64,000 nucleotides of DNA from CAVQEG01 sp963711465 (GCA_963711465.1 CAVQEG010000002.1:434001-498000); one strand, 5' to 3'. Counted from the first letter of the stretch, positions 17,188 through 28,577 are shown. Numbers and translations are program-made. The notes: generated from the letters alone by a model not told the origin.

Positions 17188-20100
17188 CTTCCTGGGAAGC
17201 GATTCTTCACGGTGGGTAACGCACGTGCGGCGGTTCGGAAGCGTGCGGGCCGAGCAGGTATTCGACGGTGTCGACGCGGTGTATTACCTCGACGGCGGTC
17301 GACCCCGCTACGACCTGGTGGTCGCATCCGGAGCTGATCCGTCGGTGATCCGCATGGCGTTCGACGGCGCGGACTCGATCGCTGTCGCGTCGGATGGTTC
17401 GCTGCGAATTCTGACGGGCGTCGGAGAGCTTCGGCAGCAGGGGTTGTACGCCTATCAGCAGGTCGGCGGTGAGCGGCGGCAGGTGGCGTGCAGGTTCACA
17501 CAGGATGGAAATGGCGGCGTGCGATTCGCGTTGGGTACATATGACCGGACCCGCGCGCTGGTGATCGACCCGTTGGTTTGGTCGACGTATCTCGGAGGCA
17601 ACGACGTGGACGGAGGAGTGGATATCGTGCTCGATCGCGGTGGAAACCCCTACGTGACGGGATTCACCGAGAGTACCGACTACCCGACGAGCGTCGGTGC
17701 CTATGACGACTCCTATGATCCACCATACACCAACGCCTTCGTCACCAAGCTGAGCAGTGATGGAAGCACCCTCATGTATTCGACCTATCTCGGCGGATCG
17801 CACAACGGCAGTCAGGCGTACTGTATTGCAGTCGACGACAGTGGGTATGCCTACATAACGGGCGTTACCAACGGCTCCGATTTCCCTACCACGAACGGTG
17901 CGTTTGATCGATCCTTTGGCGGGGTCTTCGATGCGTTCGTCACCAAGCTGAGTCGCGACGGCAGCGCGCTCGTCTACTCCACGCTGCTTGGTGCTGGCGG
18001 CGACGATGATGGATTGGGTATCGCGCTCAATGACAGCGGAAACGCATTCGTTACCGGACAAACGGGCAGCAGTGGATTTCCGACGACAACCGGTGCGTAT
18101 TCTGAAACCTACCAGAACTCGGTGGACATTTTCGTTTCGAAGTTGAGCCGCGATGGTAGTTCGCTCGAATACTCCACATTCATCAACTCAAACACCGTGG
18201 CCACTGCCTCAGCGATCGCAGTCGACGACACCGGCAATGCGTACATAACCGGCAGCACGGTCGGCAGCGATTATCCAACCACCGTCGGCGCATACGACCG
18301 ATCGTTCGAAGCCAACGGGTTAAATACCATCGTTACAAAGTTGAATGCCGACGGCTCAAAGCTTGTCTACTCGACGTTTCTCAGTGACCGAGGTTCCGGT
18401 AAGGGCTATGCCGTTGCCGTCGACCACTTCGGAAGTGCCTACGTCGTACGCAGTGCAGCGACAAACAACTGGCTGACCAAACTGAGCCCCGACGGCGGTT
18501 CGCTCGTATACGACGCGGACGCCGGTGGCCACTCTCAAGATGCCATCGATGTAGCGGTCGATTCCTGGGGCGACGCCTACGTCGTCTCCTCGACGACCAA
18601 CCCCGCATTTCCAATCACTCCAGGGGCGATGGACACGACGTACAATGGAGGAACTGACATCGTCATGATGAAGTTCGATCAGAGCGGTGCGGCCCGCGTC
18701 TATTCGACATTCATCGGCGGAACAGACCGAGACGTAGGCCTCGGAGCCGCGGTCAATGATGCCGGTTTCGTATGCGTGCTCGGCAGTACCTACAGCTCGG
18801 ACTATCCGGTGACGAATGGGGCATTCGATACGTCAATCAATCCGACCGGCACAGGACAGGTGGATATGGTCGTCACCACCCTCGCGACGCCGACCGTCGT
18901 GATAACGTCGCGAGGTGTGGCGGGAGCGTTGTGCTCCGGTACGACCGTTGGACTCACCTGGTGCTCCCTTCTCGTCGGCAGCGTGAAGATCGAATACTCG
19001 ACCGACGCCGGTGCCTCCTGGATCACCATCGCCAATTCGGTCGACGCATCGTCCGGATCCTACCCCTGGACGATCCCGGCCATTGTCACGACGCAGGCGC
19101 GCGTGCGCATCAGCGATGCCTCGAATTCATCGGTGATCTATGACCAGACCACCGCGGACTTCGAGATCCGGGTGCTCGAGATTACCGGGCAGCCGACCGA
19201 TCAGGAGGTCGCCGTTGGCGATACCGCGAGCTTCACTGCGTCGCAGAACGGTTCGGCCGCCGTGCAGTGGCAGGTGAGTAATGATGGCGGCAACAGCTGG
19301 CAGTCCATTCCGCTCGCAACCCTTGCCACGTACTCCTTCACCGTTGCGCTCGACGACGACGGGCAGCAATACCGGGCGATATTCTCCAACGGATCGTGTA
19401 CCGATACCACCAATGCGGCGACGCTGCATATCCAGCCGTCGATAGCCCTCACCTCGCCGAACGGAGGCGACGCCTTCTGTGGTGGCTCGACGACGCAGAT
19501 TACCTGGAGCGCCTTCGTTCTCACCGCCGTGAAGATCGAATTGTCGACCGATGCCGGTACCACGTGGAATACGCTGGCGAATTCGGTCCCGAACACGGGC
19601 TCCTACGAATGGACGGTGACCGCCTCGGCGACGGGCAGTGCGAGAATTCGCGTGAGCGATGTGGACGATCCCGCCGTCAGCGATGTGAGCGACACGAACT
19701 TCGCGATCAACGTCGTGGAGGTCACGGCGCAGCCGGCCGATCAGACGGTGACCGCGGGCGGCACGGCAAGCTTCACCGCCGGTGCAACGGGTTCGCGATC
19801 GGTGCAATGGCAGCGCAGCACCGACAGCGGCGGCACCTGGACCGACATCTCCGGCGCTACCGGCAGCACGTACACGTTCACCGCCGAACTGAGCGACGAC
19901 GGCAATCAATACCGGGCGATGTTCACGGGCGCTCCGTGTCAGGCGATGAGCCAGGCGGCGACGCTGCACGTGCAAGCGATCACGGGCGTTGCCACGGAGA
20001 CACGGACCGACCACGGCCTGCACGCGACCCTCACGCCGAACCCCGTACACGAGAACGAGTTGACGCTGCATGTCAACGCGCCGGTTGGTGCGCACGTATC

Positions 20101-20278
20101 GGTGTTCATGCACGACCTGCGGGGCGAACGCGTGTGGGAGAAATCGGGCGTCTCGACACCGTCAGGCGGCGAGCTCGTCATGCGGCTCGATGTGTCATCC
20201 CTCCCGTCGGGATCCTACGTGGTGATTGTCCGCACCGACACCTCGTCGACGTCGGTTCCCGTGACGATCAGCCGGTAG
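17188..20278 (+). pseudogene. 3' part of the SBBP-repeat T9SS surface protein
   Basis: This continues the frame broken at 16032. An open frame also extends upstream into the IS from an ATG at 17147, giving 1043 codons, but no signal peptide would be present. After the SBBP leader (FLGSDSSRW, YYLDGGRPRYDLVV) come about eight SBBP repeats with the pattern 'YSTYLGG... AYITGxTxSxDFPTTxGAxD', residues 140-560. Two copies of a 'SPNGGDxFCxGxTTxITW' module and two Ig-like modules (QPTDQEVAVGDTASFTAS) follow. The end is a T9SS type A sorting domain (LTPNPVHENELTLHV, then LPSGSYVVIVRTDTSS). T9SS substrates need both the signal peptide and this domain, so surface export is lost unless the IS excises. 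Confidence 0.88.
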
Positions 20279-20303
20279 CCGGAGAGCCAGCTGGGCGGCA
20301 GCG

Positions 20304-21065
20304 TTGGAGGGTGGAGATGTGCCGAAACTGCACGAAATCATCGGTCGAGTGGACGAATGGCGTCTGCTCGGCGAGATGTGGGACAGCGAGCGACCCGAGC
20401 TTGCGTTCGTTCTCGGACGGCGACGCATCGGCAAGAGCTTCGTCCTCTCGCGCTTCACCAATTCGGTTGGCAGCTTGTATTACCAGGTGACGCGGCGAAC
20501 CGAGTCGGAGCAGCTCGCCGGGCTGTCCACGATGCTTGCAGAGCACTTCGACGATGCGGCACTCCGACACGGCAGTTCGCTCGCGTCGTGGGACGCACTG
20601 TTCGGCTACCTCAGTGAACGCGCTGCGGCCGACCGGCTCATGATCGTGCTTGACGAGTTTCCCTACCTCAGCCAGGCATCACCGGCGCTGCCGTCGATAC
20701 TCCAGAAGTTCTGGGATCACGACTGGGCCACCGGGCGGATCAAGCTGGTCCTCGCCGGCTCGTACGTCACGGCGATGAACCGACTGCTTGAATTTGAGCA
20801 GCCGTTGCACGGGCGACGGACGCTTCGTATGGCGTTCCGTCCGTTCGACTTCCCGGAGGCCGCGGCCATGATGTCCGAATACGACCTGCGCGACCAGATG
20901 CTCGCCTGCACGATGTTCGGAAACCTGCCGGGCCACCTGGCCCTGATCGAACCGACCTGGTCTCTCGCCGAAAACGTCCAGCGACAGATCCTCCACACCG
21001 GCGGACGGCTTCTCGACGACGCTCAGACGACGATCGTTCCACGCGCCGACCCTCGTCCTCAATAG
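20304..21065 (+). pseudogene. Truncated archaeal-type AAA ATPase (DUF234 family), N-terminal half
   Basis: The 253 aa contain a clear ATPase start (KLHEIIGRVDEWRLLGEMW), Walker A GRRRIGKS near residue 38 and Walker B IVLDEFPYL near 115. They end at about half the length usual for this family (roughly 450-480 aa). The DUF234 C-terminal region and its nuclease-like motif are missing, and the last residues (IVPRADPRPQ) are unrelated to the family. It begins 25 bp after the SBBP gene. A GTG at 20319 is an alternative start. Confidence 0.7.
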
Positions 21066-21231
21066 CGAGAGGAATTAACCATTGCGGCATTGGAATAATT
21101 GACCGCCGGCTGTAGTTTCGCACTCCGTTTCACCGACGTCCACGTCCATTCCTCATGCAGCGCATCGTGCCAATCGGTGTTCGGCTCCAAACAGGAGTCG
21201 AATCTCTCACCATTTCTGGAGAAGTGTCATC

Positions 21232-22035
21232 ATGAGTGATCTCACGGAGCTCGACACAGAAGCCTCGCACAAGCCCATCCAGCGGCATCATGTTCGAACG
21301 GACGATTCCCCCTTCGCCCTCACTCCTGTCGCATCCCAGCCGACCATCAAGCTCACGGCGAATTGCGATGCCGTGATCCACCTGACGTTTACTGCGGACA
21401 ACAGTACCGCTGTGAGCGCCGGCGTGTCCAGTTCCGCTCCGAACGGAACCGGTTGCAGCGTGTGGAGCCCGGAGGTATATCTGTTCATGAAAGGTGGCGC
21501 AGTCATCTACCTGGTACCCGCATATGTAGACAGTGGAGCGCCAGAGATCTACACATCTGCTCCTAGCATCGTGTCCGGCGGCAGCAGCGCCCAATGGCCG
21601 GTGTCCACTGGTGGCGGGAATGCAACTATCGCCGCCGAGGCCGTCGGCTCCTTCACCTGTCAGCCAAACGTTCCGGCCAACGGTCAATTGACGCTCACCG
21701 GTGGCACAATTTGCGGATCCGTCCAGTGGGGGCTGGGCGGGGACAAAGCGGAGGGGGCGGTGCTGCAGAAGAAGGATGCCTCCGGGAATTTCAACACCGT
21801 CACTGAGAACCCCATGCCGATCAATCCATCGGAATCGGTCGTCCTTCAGGTTCTTGACAAGGATCGCAACCCGAGCAGTGACTCCAAGCAGGTGAACTCC
21901 GAGACCACCGAGCCACAACTGACGGAGGCCAATTCGACTGGTCAGTTCAACGGAGCGATGTTCAATTTCACCCTTCCGTTGCCGACTCAGTGCGTGATGG
22001 TATCGATAATCGAGGATTCGGTGGCCGGGGACTAG
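21232..22035 (+). CDS. Unrecognised 267-aa beta-rich protein
   Basis: No family is recognised. The protein has no signal peptide or membrane segment. It is rich in Ser, Thr, Gly, Ala and Val with alternating strand-like segments, and has five cysteines. The first 30 residues are polar and charged (MSDLTELDTEASHKP). The composition fits a beta-sandwich structural or secreted protein leaving by a leaderless route. A TAGTTTCGC element about 120 bp upstream may be its promoter. It ends 66 bp from, and is convergent with, the last array gene, with a shared hairpin terminator between them. Confidence 0.65.
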   Translation: MSDLTELDTEASHKPIQRHHVRTDDSPFALTPVASQPTIKLTANCDAVIHLTFTADNSTAVSAGVSSSAPNGTGCSVWSPEVYLFMKGGAVIYLVPAYVDSGAPEIYTSAPSIVSGGSSAQWPVSTGGGNATIAAEAVGSFTCQPNVPANGQLTLTGGTICGSVQWGLGGDKAEGAVLQKKDASGNFNTVTENPMPINPSESVVLQVLDKDRNPSSDSKQVNSETTEPQLTEANSTGQFNGAMFNFTLPLPTQCVMVSIIEDSVAGD

Positions 22036-22066
22036 GCGGTGCCTGCCAACAGTGTCTCGGGCTGAA

Positions 22067-22102
22067 ATCGGCCGGACTGCAACGTGCTGCGGTCCGGCCG
22101 AT
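22067..22102. terminator. Bidirectional hairpin terminator
   Basis: ATCGGCCGGAC (22067-22077) pairs perfectly with GTCCGGCCGAT (22092-22102) over 11 bp around a 14-nt loop. It sits exactly between the convergent stop codons of the 267-aa gene and array copy 9. No long T tract is present on either side. Confidence 0.6.
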
Positions 22103-25074
22103 CACGTATGGACATCGCCGACCGTCTCCGGGGAATCATCGCGTCCGTCGCGGATTCTTTGCCATTCATTGGCCTCCTCATTACGATCGGTCGTGCGGAG
22201 GATCTGGATCAGCACGAGCATCGACAGGCGGGTGCACGGGTGCGACGGCCCCCACTGCTCCATCTGTCGCGGCAGGAGTTCGCGGATGATCGCCTCGGCC
22301 TCGTATGGTCGACCCTGCCGGCGGATTGCCGAGGCGATGCGGCACCGTGCATAGATCGTCATCTCATGGTGTTCGCCGTAGATCCGCCGCGCCACATCAT
22401 ACGCTCGTCGGAACTGTGTTTCGGCGTCGGTCGGACGGTCGGACTTGATCGCGTTGCTGCCGAGCCCGTCGAGCGCGCGGACGAGCACCGTATTGTCGCC
22501 GAGTGAGTGTTCGAACCGCTCCACAACGTCGTCGAGCATCGACGAGGATTCGTCGAATCGTTCCAGCGTTCCGAGGACGCGGGCCAGTTCAACCCTGAAG
22601 TGGAGCGTGTCCAGATGGGTTTCTCCCAGCGAATGCGTGGCGACACGCACCACCCGCGCGAAAATGTCGGCCGCGCCGGCGACGTCCTCTCGCAGCAGCT
22701 TCAGCCCGGCGAGGTTCACGAGCCGACTCAGCGACTTCGGATGGTCGAGTCCGAACGTCGCCTCGCTGATCCGCAGCGATCGGCGCAGATGTGCCTCCAT
22801 ATCGTCGATCCGGCCACGCTGATAGGCACACGCGGACAGACTGTCGAGCACGTCGCAGACGGCGGAGTCGTCCGGACCGACGCGGGCCTCCAGACGCGAA
22901 AGCTCGTCGCACCACAGTTGGTCGGCCTCGACGATGTGTCCGGAATGAAACAGGGCGGTGGCGTATCCGTCGGCGGCGTCGAGTGTCGCCGGATCGTCGG
23001 CACCGCAATAGCGATGGCGTACGCGGTACACGAGCTCCTGTATCGGGAGGGCGTCGCGATAGCGTGATCCGGCGACGTGGAATGCACCGACGGCCGACAT
23101 CAACGTGAGCGACTGTACGCGCGATCGCCGTGCCACGTCGATCATCGCCGCACACGCTTCGACAGGGTCATGGCGCCCATCCAATCCGTGCCAGTATTCG
23201 ATCAGTTCGTAGCGACGCGACGGCACGCTGAGCGCAAGGAACACATCCGGAGAGGAAAGGCACCGCGCCAGGGCATCCGGTTCATCCGCCTCCCTCCACT
23301 GCCACGGTTCCTCTTCGGCACGTCGAACGACGTCGGTCGCGCGACTGAAGAATTCTCCCAGTCGACGGTGGCGATCGCGCAGGGAATCGGTGCCGGTGAG
23401 ATACCGCGCGTGAACGGCCCGCTCCAGGTAGCTGTGGAAGAAGTCCAACAGACCGTTGCGTCGCAGCATGTGGTAGTCGAATGCAAACAGAAGCCGCGAG
23501 AGCTCGAGCCGACGAAGACCGCTCAGCTCGAGCAGTTCCACCTCCGAGAGTCCCGATCGGGCCGCCGCAATCGCGGTGAGCACCGAATCGAGTGAATCGC
23601 GCCCGAAGTCGCGCTCCATGCGCTCGAGTACGAGTCGAAACGCCACGTCGAGGTCGTCTGCCGCGGTGAACCTGCTCACCAGATCGCCAATCGTCTCGTG
23701 CACGCCATGAATCCGGAGTTCCTCGGCAACCAGGCGCAGGAACAGCGGCGACGACGCCTTGGGGTCGCCTGTGAGCAGACGCAGGTGTGTCCTGTCGATT
23801 CCCTTGTGAAACGCGGCGAGGTATCCGACGACGATGCTCTGGCGGACGCGCTCGTCGTCGATCGGACGGAGCTCCACCACACGCCAGCCCCGATCGGAGA
23901 GATCGCGCGCGATGTCCGCGTCGGTCGTGGACGTCACGACGTGGATCGATGGAGGCAGCGAGTCGGGAAGCCACTGCAGCGATCGTCCGCGCGCCTCGAG
24001 CTGATTGGCGGCATCGACGACCAGGAGTGCGGGGATGGTGGAATTCTCACACTGCCGTCCGATACGCTCGAGCCAGCCGGCAAAGCCCGCCTCGAGCGCA
24101 TCCGGATCGCCATCGACCTGATCCTCGATGCCGAAGTGCGCCGCGCATGCGCGTACGATGTGCTCGACGGTGCCGGCAACCGTCGTGCTCGAATCGGTCG
24201 CTCCGACGTAGTGCTCCACCAGAAGCGCGTCGGGATGCTTCCGGGCGAAGTCTGCGGCAATCGATGCGGACAGGGAGCTCTTGCCGACGCCCGATGCGCC
24301 GACGATCACCGTCAGTTGTGCCGCAATCGCGGTTGAATCCGCAACGACATCGTCGTACTCGGTTCGCGGGATGTATGCACGTCGGCGGCTGGCGGCGAAC
24401 GCGCGATGCGCGCGCAGCTCGAGTTCGTCCGCGCTCGGACCGTCCCGGTCAGGCCATATCCGCTCCACCAGCGAATGCAGATCCGACCGCACTCGACGTC
24501 CGAGTTCCACGGGATCAATGAATTCCTGGAACTCCGGCCCACAGCTGCTGACGCGGTCGATGAACGTTTCGAGGCGTCGCGACTCGGAATCCAGCGGACC
24601 GTCGCGGCGACGCCGGTAGAGCATTACACACTCGTATGGATCGACGTCCTCGATCGCCCCCTCGCGCTGCATCGTCGCGTCGGCACGGGAGAGCACGCCC
24701 TGCATGAATTCCAATTCCGTGACGCTCTTCCCCTCGCGCACTGCTGCTTCCACCCACGGATACCGCTCGATCAGCTGGTCGTCCATGAAGATCTCGTGCA
24801 GTTGCGGTATCCAGCCATAGGTGCTGCCGACGATACCGCAGAAGAACGGGCGGCAGCGATCGACCTCTTCGAGACACGTGCGGATGATCCGGCCGAGCGC
24901 CGCCTCCTCATCGGTCAGACCCCACCGCAGATCGATCTCGGTGAAGGTCACGCCCCGCTCGCGGCAGAGCGCGCGGATCTCCGGGAAGACTTTCTTCACC
25001 AGGTGCTCGCGCTCCTCCTGCAGGTCGCGGAAGGTCGAGGAGATGAACACGCGGAGTTCGTTCGGTGCGGACAC
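22102..25074 (-). CDS. Array copy 9: DUF4062-NACHT protein with kinesin-light-chain-type TPRs
   Basis: The start is the GTG at 25074 (VSAPNELRVF), aligned with the other copies, giving 990 aa. The open frame upstream to 25278 is out of family. DUF4062 covers residues 7-95 (RVFISSTFRDLQEEREHL, EIDLRWGLTDEE, CRPFFCGIVGSTYGW). Walker A is GASGVGKSS at 259-267. The C-terminal third has longer 42-aa units of the kinesin-light-chain kind (SEATFGLDHPKSLSRLVNLA, then HSLGETHLDTLHFRVELA), unlike the 40-aa units of copies 1-8. It lacks the QRAELHYWLWKL cap that ends copies 1-7. It is the last and most divergent gene of the array and has its own promoter motif. Confidence 0.88.
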   Translation of the reverse strand: MSAPNELRVFISSTFRDLQEEREHLVKKVFPEIRALCRERGVTFTEIDLRWGLTDEEAALGRIIRTCLEEVDRCRPFFCGIVGSTYGWIPQLHEIFMDDQLIERYPWVEAAVREGKSVTELEFMQGVLSRADATMQREGAIEDVDPYECVMLYRRRRDGPLDSESRRLETFIDRVSSCGPEFQEFIDPVELGRRVRSDLHSLVERIWPDRDGPSADELELRAHRAFAASRRRAYIPRTEYDDVVADSTAIAAQLTVIVGASGVGKSSLSASIAADFARKHPDALLVEHYVGATDSSTTVAGTVEHIVRACAAHFGIEDQVDGDPDALEAGFAGWLERIGRQCENSTIPALLVVDAANQLEARGRSLQWLPDSLPPSIHVVTSTTDADIARDLSDRGWRVVELRPIDDERVRQSIVVGYLAAFHKGIDRTHLRLLTGDPKASSPLFLRLVAEELRIHGVHETIGDLVSRFTAADDLDVAFRLVLERMERDFGRDSLDSVLTAIAAARSGLSEVELLELSGLRRLELSRLLFAFDYHMLRRNGLLDFFHSYLERAVHARYLTGTDSLRDRHRRLGEFFSRATDVVRRAEEEPWQWREADEPDALARCLSSPDVFLALSVPSRRYELIEYWHGLDGRHDPVEACAAMIDVARRSRVQSLTLMSAVGAFHVAGSRYRDALPIQELVYRVRHRYCGADDPATLDAADGYATALFHSGHIVEADQLWCDELSRLEARVGPDDSAVCDVLDSLSACAYQRGRIDDMEAHLRRSLRISEATFGLDHPKSLSRLVNLAGLKLLREDVAGAADIFARVVRVATHSLGETHLDTLHFRVELARVLGTLERFDESSSMLDDVVERFEHSLGDNTVLVRALDGLGSNAIKSDRPTDAETQFRRAYDVARRIYGEHHEMTIYARCRIASAIRRQGRPYEAEAIIRELLPRQMEQWGPSHPCTRLSMLVLIQILRTTDRNEEANEWQRIRDGRDDSPETVGDVHT

Positions 25075-25161
25075 GGCGGTTCCCCCACTGTTCGTGGAGA
25101 ATTGGGTTGGCGGAGGGGCCGAGATGGCGAGAAGCGATGTCGTGGGATGAGGGTACGGCGT

Positions 25162-25180
25162 GAGGCGGGGAGAATATAGG
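25162..25180 (-). promoter_or_regulatory. Putative promoter of array copy 9
   Basis: The plus strand reads gaggcggggagaatatagg, so the minus strand carries CCTATATTCTCCCCGCCTC about 95 bp before the GTG. It matches the site upstream of copy 8 at 18 of 19 positions. Confidence 0.5.
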
Positions 25181-25308
25181 CCGCAGCCGGTGAACGCGCC
25201 GTCGCGTCTGAGGTCCGGATCGGCACGAATCGGTCGATCTTCGAAGCGACGTCGCGCCGGCGTTGCCGTTGGCCGCACTCCCGGAATGCGTGCGTCAGCG
25301 TCTGCCTG

Positions 25309-28300
25309 CTACGCAACGTCGGCGCCGAAGCGCGCCAGCAGATTGCGGGCGTTCCCGGCGGCCTCGGCGTCGCCGATTTCCTCGGCCGTCCTCAGCGCCT
25401 CATCGACCATGCCGCGCGCGTGCTGGAATGCGGCCGGGCGCCAGTCGTCCACAGCGAGCGACGGATGAAATTCGCGCAGTCCCTCCGGCGGCTCCTCGTC
25501 CCGTTCGCACAGATCCAGCAGCAGCCCCGCGGCCGTCGACAGCGTGGTTGCCAGCCATGAACGTGAACCGCACGCGCGGTGACCGTCGATCGCGGCGCGG
25601 CAGCACGCAAGGGCCTCGTCGACGAGACCGAGCGCGATGAGCGAGCGCGAAAGCGTCGTTCGGCCGAATGCGACGCCCCGCTCGTCGCCCATCGTCACAT
25701 ACATCTCGATCTGGGTGCGGCCACACTCGAGCGCCTGCTCGTAGCGGCCGAGATCGGCGTAGACGATCCCCATGTTGCCGATCGCCACCGCCTGTCCCTT
25801 CGGAACGCCGATCGCGCGGCAGATCGACTCCTGACGCTCGAAGCAGCGAAGCGCTTCGCCGTAGTGCCCAAGCTCGCGGTGGATCGATCCCATGTTGCCT
25901 GCAGAGCTTGCGACGCCCCAGTCATCGCCAAGTTCGGTGCTGATCTGCTCCCTGCGCTGAAGCAGCGTCATCGCCTCGTCGAACTCCTTCCGCCGTGAAT
26001 GGATCAGCGCGATGTTGTTGAGCAGCGCCCCGAGCCGGAGTCGATCGCCAACCTCTTCGATCGTCGCCGCGGCGCGGCGGAAGCAGTCCAGCGCCTGGTC
26101 CATTTCATCGTGGGCGACGTGAATGAGCCCGATGTGGGCGACCGCATCGGCGATTCCGCTGCGATCACCCAGTTGCCGCACGATCTCCTCCTGACCCACG
26201 TAGCACTCGAGCGCGCGATCGTTTTCGCCGCGACTCCAGTACACGTTGCCGAGCGCATTGAGGGCTCTGGCCTCCCCGGGTCGATCACCAAGCTCTGAGA
26301 GCAGTCGCAGCGCATAGGTAATCTCCTCGATGGCATCGTCGTAGCGGGCACGCATACGCAGCAGATCGCCACGAGTCGAGCGGGCCAGCGCCTCGGCGGT
26401 GCGGTCGCCGATGCGCCGAGCCAGCTGGATTCGTTCGCCATGGTATCCGTCGGCCTCGTCGTACAGTCCCAGATGCTGCATCAGATCGCCGACGCACTGC
26501 AGCGCGTGGATGTGTCGTGATGATTCCTGGCCTGTGGCCAGCCATCGTTTCAGCGCGGCATTACAGAGCCCACACACGTCGAATCGATCACGCAGCCTGC
26601 TCCAGTACCGCACGACGTCGTATCGTGATTCGCCGTCGGTGAGCGCCATGAGCACTTCGAGCTGCGACAACATGCTGGCGACGCGATCATCACTGCCGAG
26701 TTGCTCGAACGCCGCACATGCCTCGAGCACCTCCCGTGGCGACACGGCCACGCCGGCTGCGATCGCCGCGTCGACCGAGGCATGGAAGTGTGCGCTCAGG
26801 CGCTCGGCGCTCTCGCGGCGCGCGTCCTCCTGCTGCAGATACCGCCGCCGAACCGCCTTCACCAGGTGGTCGTGGAAGAAGCCGAGCAGCCCGTCGCGAT
26901 GAAGCAGGTTGTAGTCGAGGGCGAACAGCATGCGCGAAAGCTCCAGACGACTGCAGCCGGCGATTTCGAGGATCTCGGATTCGGAGAGCCCCGATCGTGA
27001 TACCGCGAGCAGTCGGAACAGATCGACCACCGTCGCACCGAAGTCCGACTCCATGCGCTGCAGCACCAGATCGAACACGCCCGGCAGGTCGTCGGCCGCC
27101 CGGAACCGGGCGATCACCTCCTCGAGCGTCTCGTGTTGGCCGTGAAGCCGCATCTCCTCTGCCACGACTCGCAGGTACAGCGGCGAGGCACCCTTCGGAT
27201 CGCTCGAGATACGGCGCAGATGCTCCGGCGAGATCCCCTTTCTGAACTCACCCAGGTAGCGGACGACAATGCTCTCGCGAACCCGCTCATCGCTCAGCGG
27301 CACCACATCGAGTCGCGACCACTCCCTCTGTCCGAGGCGCTCGCCGGTTTCTCCGCCGGTCGTCGAGACGAGCAACCGGATGCCCGCCGGCACTGTCTTC
27401 GGCAGCCAGCTCATGCGACGCCCCACCTCGTCGAGCTGGTTGACGGCATCGATCACGAGCAGAACGGCGACACCGTGTTCGGAGGCGATGCGCTCGACAC
27501 GGAACAGCCAGTTCGGGAGCTTCGACTGTAGCTCCTCGTGCGTGTCCGGAATCGGCTCGTCGATCGAGAACCGCTCGCGCAGTTCCGCCAGCAGGTGGCG
27601 CATGACCGCATCGCTCGTCCCGCCCCGGTCCGACGCGCCGACGTAGTGTTCGACCACGAGCGCCGAGGGATGTTTCCGCCGGAAATACTCGGCCAGGTAC
27701 GCGACGAGCGAGCTCTTGCCGAGACCCGATTCGCCATGAACGACGAGCGGTGTGGTGCCTTCGGTGATCCAGAGGGAGAATTCCGACAGCGCGGCGGGCT
27801 GCGGAATGTAGGCGCGCACGCGGCTCGCGGCGAACGCGGCGTGCGCGCGGCGCTCCAGTTCGAGCTCCGACGGCGCCTCCTCCGCCGGCCAGCTGCGATC
27901 GATCAACTCGAGCAGATCCTCGCGAACGAACCGACCGAGATGCTCGATTTCGGCGAACTCGCGAACCCGATGGCCGCTCGAGCGAGCCCGCTCGACGAGC
28001 GATCGGACCTGCTCCGGTCGTTCGGCTTCAGTGTCGTTCTCCTGTCGATGATAGAAGAAGGACCCCTGGCGGTCTGCGGCATTCAACACGCCGTGCACGA
28101 ACTCCATCTCGGTGACGCTCGCGCCTTCGATCGCCAGCTCCTCAACGAACGGATATTTCGCCAGCAGCTCCGGATCCATCAGCACTTCGTGCAGTTCCGG
28201 TACCCAACCGTAGCGGGAGCCGATCAGTCCGATGAAATACGGACGGCACTTGTCGACCTCCTCGAGACAGGTGCGGATCACGGTCCCCAGCGCCGCCTGC

Positions 28301-28467
28301 TCGTCGGTCAGTCCCCATCGGAGATCGATCTCGGTGAAGGTCACGCCCCGCTGGCGGCAGACCGCGCGGATCTCCGGGAAGACTTTCTTAACCAGATGCT
28401 CGCGCTCCTCCTGCAGGTCGCGGAAGGTGCTCGAGATGAACACGCGGAGTTCGTTGGACGTAGGCAC
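25309..28467 (-). CDS. Array copy 8: DUF4062-NACHT-TPR protein
   Basis: A GTG at 28467 (VPTSNELRVF) gives 1052 aa. DUF4062 lies at residues 7-95, a linker with the conserved SRVRAYIPQ follows, and the NACHT/STAND ATPase has Walker A GESGLGKSS and Walker B LLVIDAVNQL. A helical ATPase C-region and seven 40-aa TPRs follow (e.g. GDRPGEARALNALGNVYWSR). The C-terminus (DAEAAGNARNLLARFGADV) differs from copies 1-7 and lacks their cap. It has its own promoter motif 95 bp upstream, and 139 bp separate it from copy 7. Confidence 0.9.
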   Translation of the reverse strand: MPTSNELRVFISSTFRDLQEEREHLVKKVFPEIRAVCRQRGVTFTEIDLRWGLTDEQAALGTVIRTCLEEVDKCRPYFIGLIGSRYGWVPELHEVLMDPELLAKYPFVEELAIEGASVTEMEFVHGVLNAADRQGSFFYHRQENDTEAERPEQVRSLVERARSSGHRVREFAEIEHLGRFVREDLLELIDRSWPAEEAPSELELERRAHAAFAASRVRAYIPQPAALSEFSLWITEGTTPLVVHGESGLGKSSLVAYLAEYFRRKHPSALVVEHYVGASDRGGTSDAVMRHLLAELRERFSIDEPIPDTHEELQSKLPNWLFRVERIASEHGVAVLLVIDAVNQLDEVGRRMSWLPKTVPAGIRLLVSTTGGETGERLGQREWSRLDVVPLSDERVRESIVVRYLGEFRKGISPEHLRRISSDPKGASPLYLRVVAEEMRLHGQHETLEEVIARFRAADDLPGVFDLVLQRMESDFGATVVDLFRLLAVSRSGLSESEILEIAGCSRLELSRMLFALDYNLLHRDGLLGFFHDHLVKAVRRRYLQQEDARRESAERLSAHFHASVDAAIAAGVAVSPREVLEACAAFEQLGSDDRVASMLSQLEVLMALTDGESRYDVVRYWSRLRDRFDVCGLCNAALKRWLATGQESSRHIHALQCVGDLMQHLGLYDEADGYHGERIQLARRIGDRTAEALARSTRGDLLRMRARYDDAIEEITYALRLLSELGDRPGEARALNALGNVYWSRGENDRALECYVGQEEIVRQLGDRSGIADAVAHIGLIHVAHDEMDQALDCFRRAAATIEEVGDRLRLGALLNNIALIHSRRKEFDEAMTLLQRREQISTELGDDWGVASSAGNMGSIHRELGHYGEALRCFERQESICRAIGVPKGQAVAIGNMGIVYADLGRYEQALECGRTQIEMYVTMGDERGVAFGRTTLSRSLIALGLVDEALACCRAAIDGHRACGSRSWLATTLSTAAGLLLDLCERDEEPPEGLREFHPSLAVDDWRPAAFQHARGMVDEALRTAEEIGDAEAAGNARNLLARFGADVA

Positions 28468-28558
28468 GGGGGCCCCTCCTGTTTGATTGGGATCGGATTC
28501 CAGAGGGGGGGGCCGGGAGCTGTGGGGGATGTGCTGACGTGGGAGCAGGGTGACGTGT

Positions 28559-28577
28559 GAGGCGGGGAAAATATAGG
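28559..28577 (-). promoter_or_regulatory. Putative promoter of array copy 8
   Basis: The plus strand reads gaggcggggaaaatatagg, so the minus strand carries CCTATATTTTCCCCGCCTC about 95 bp before the GTG at 28467. It differs from the copy 9 element at one base. Confidence 0.5.
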
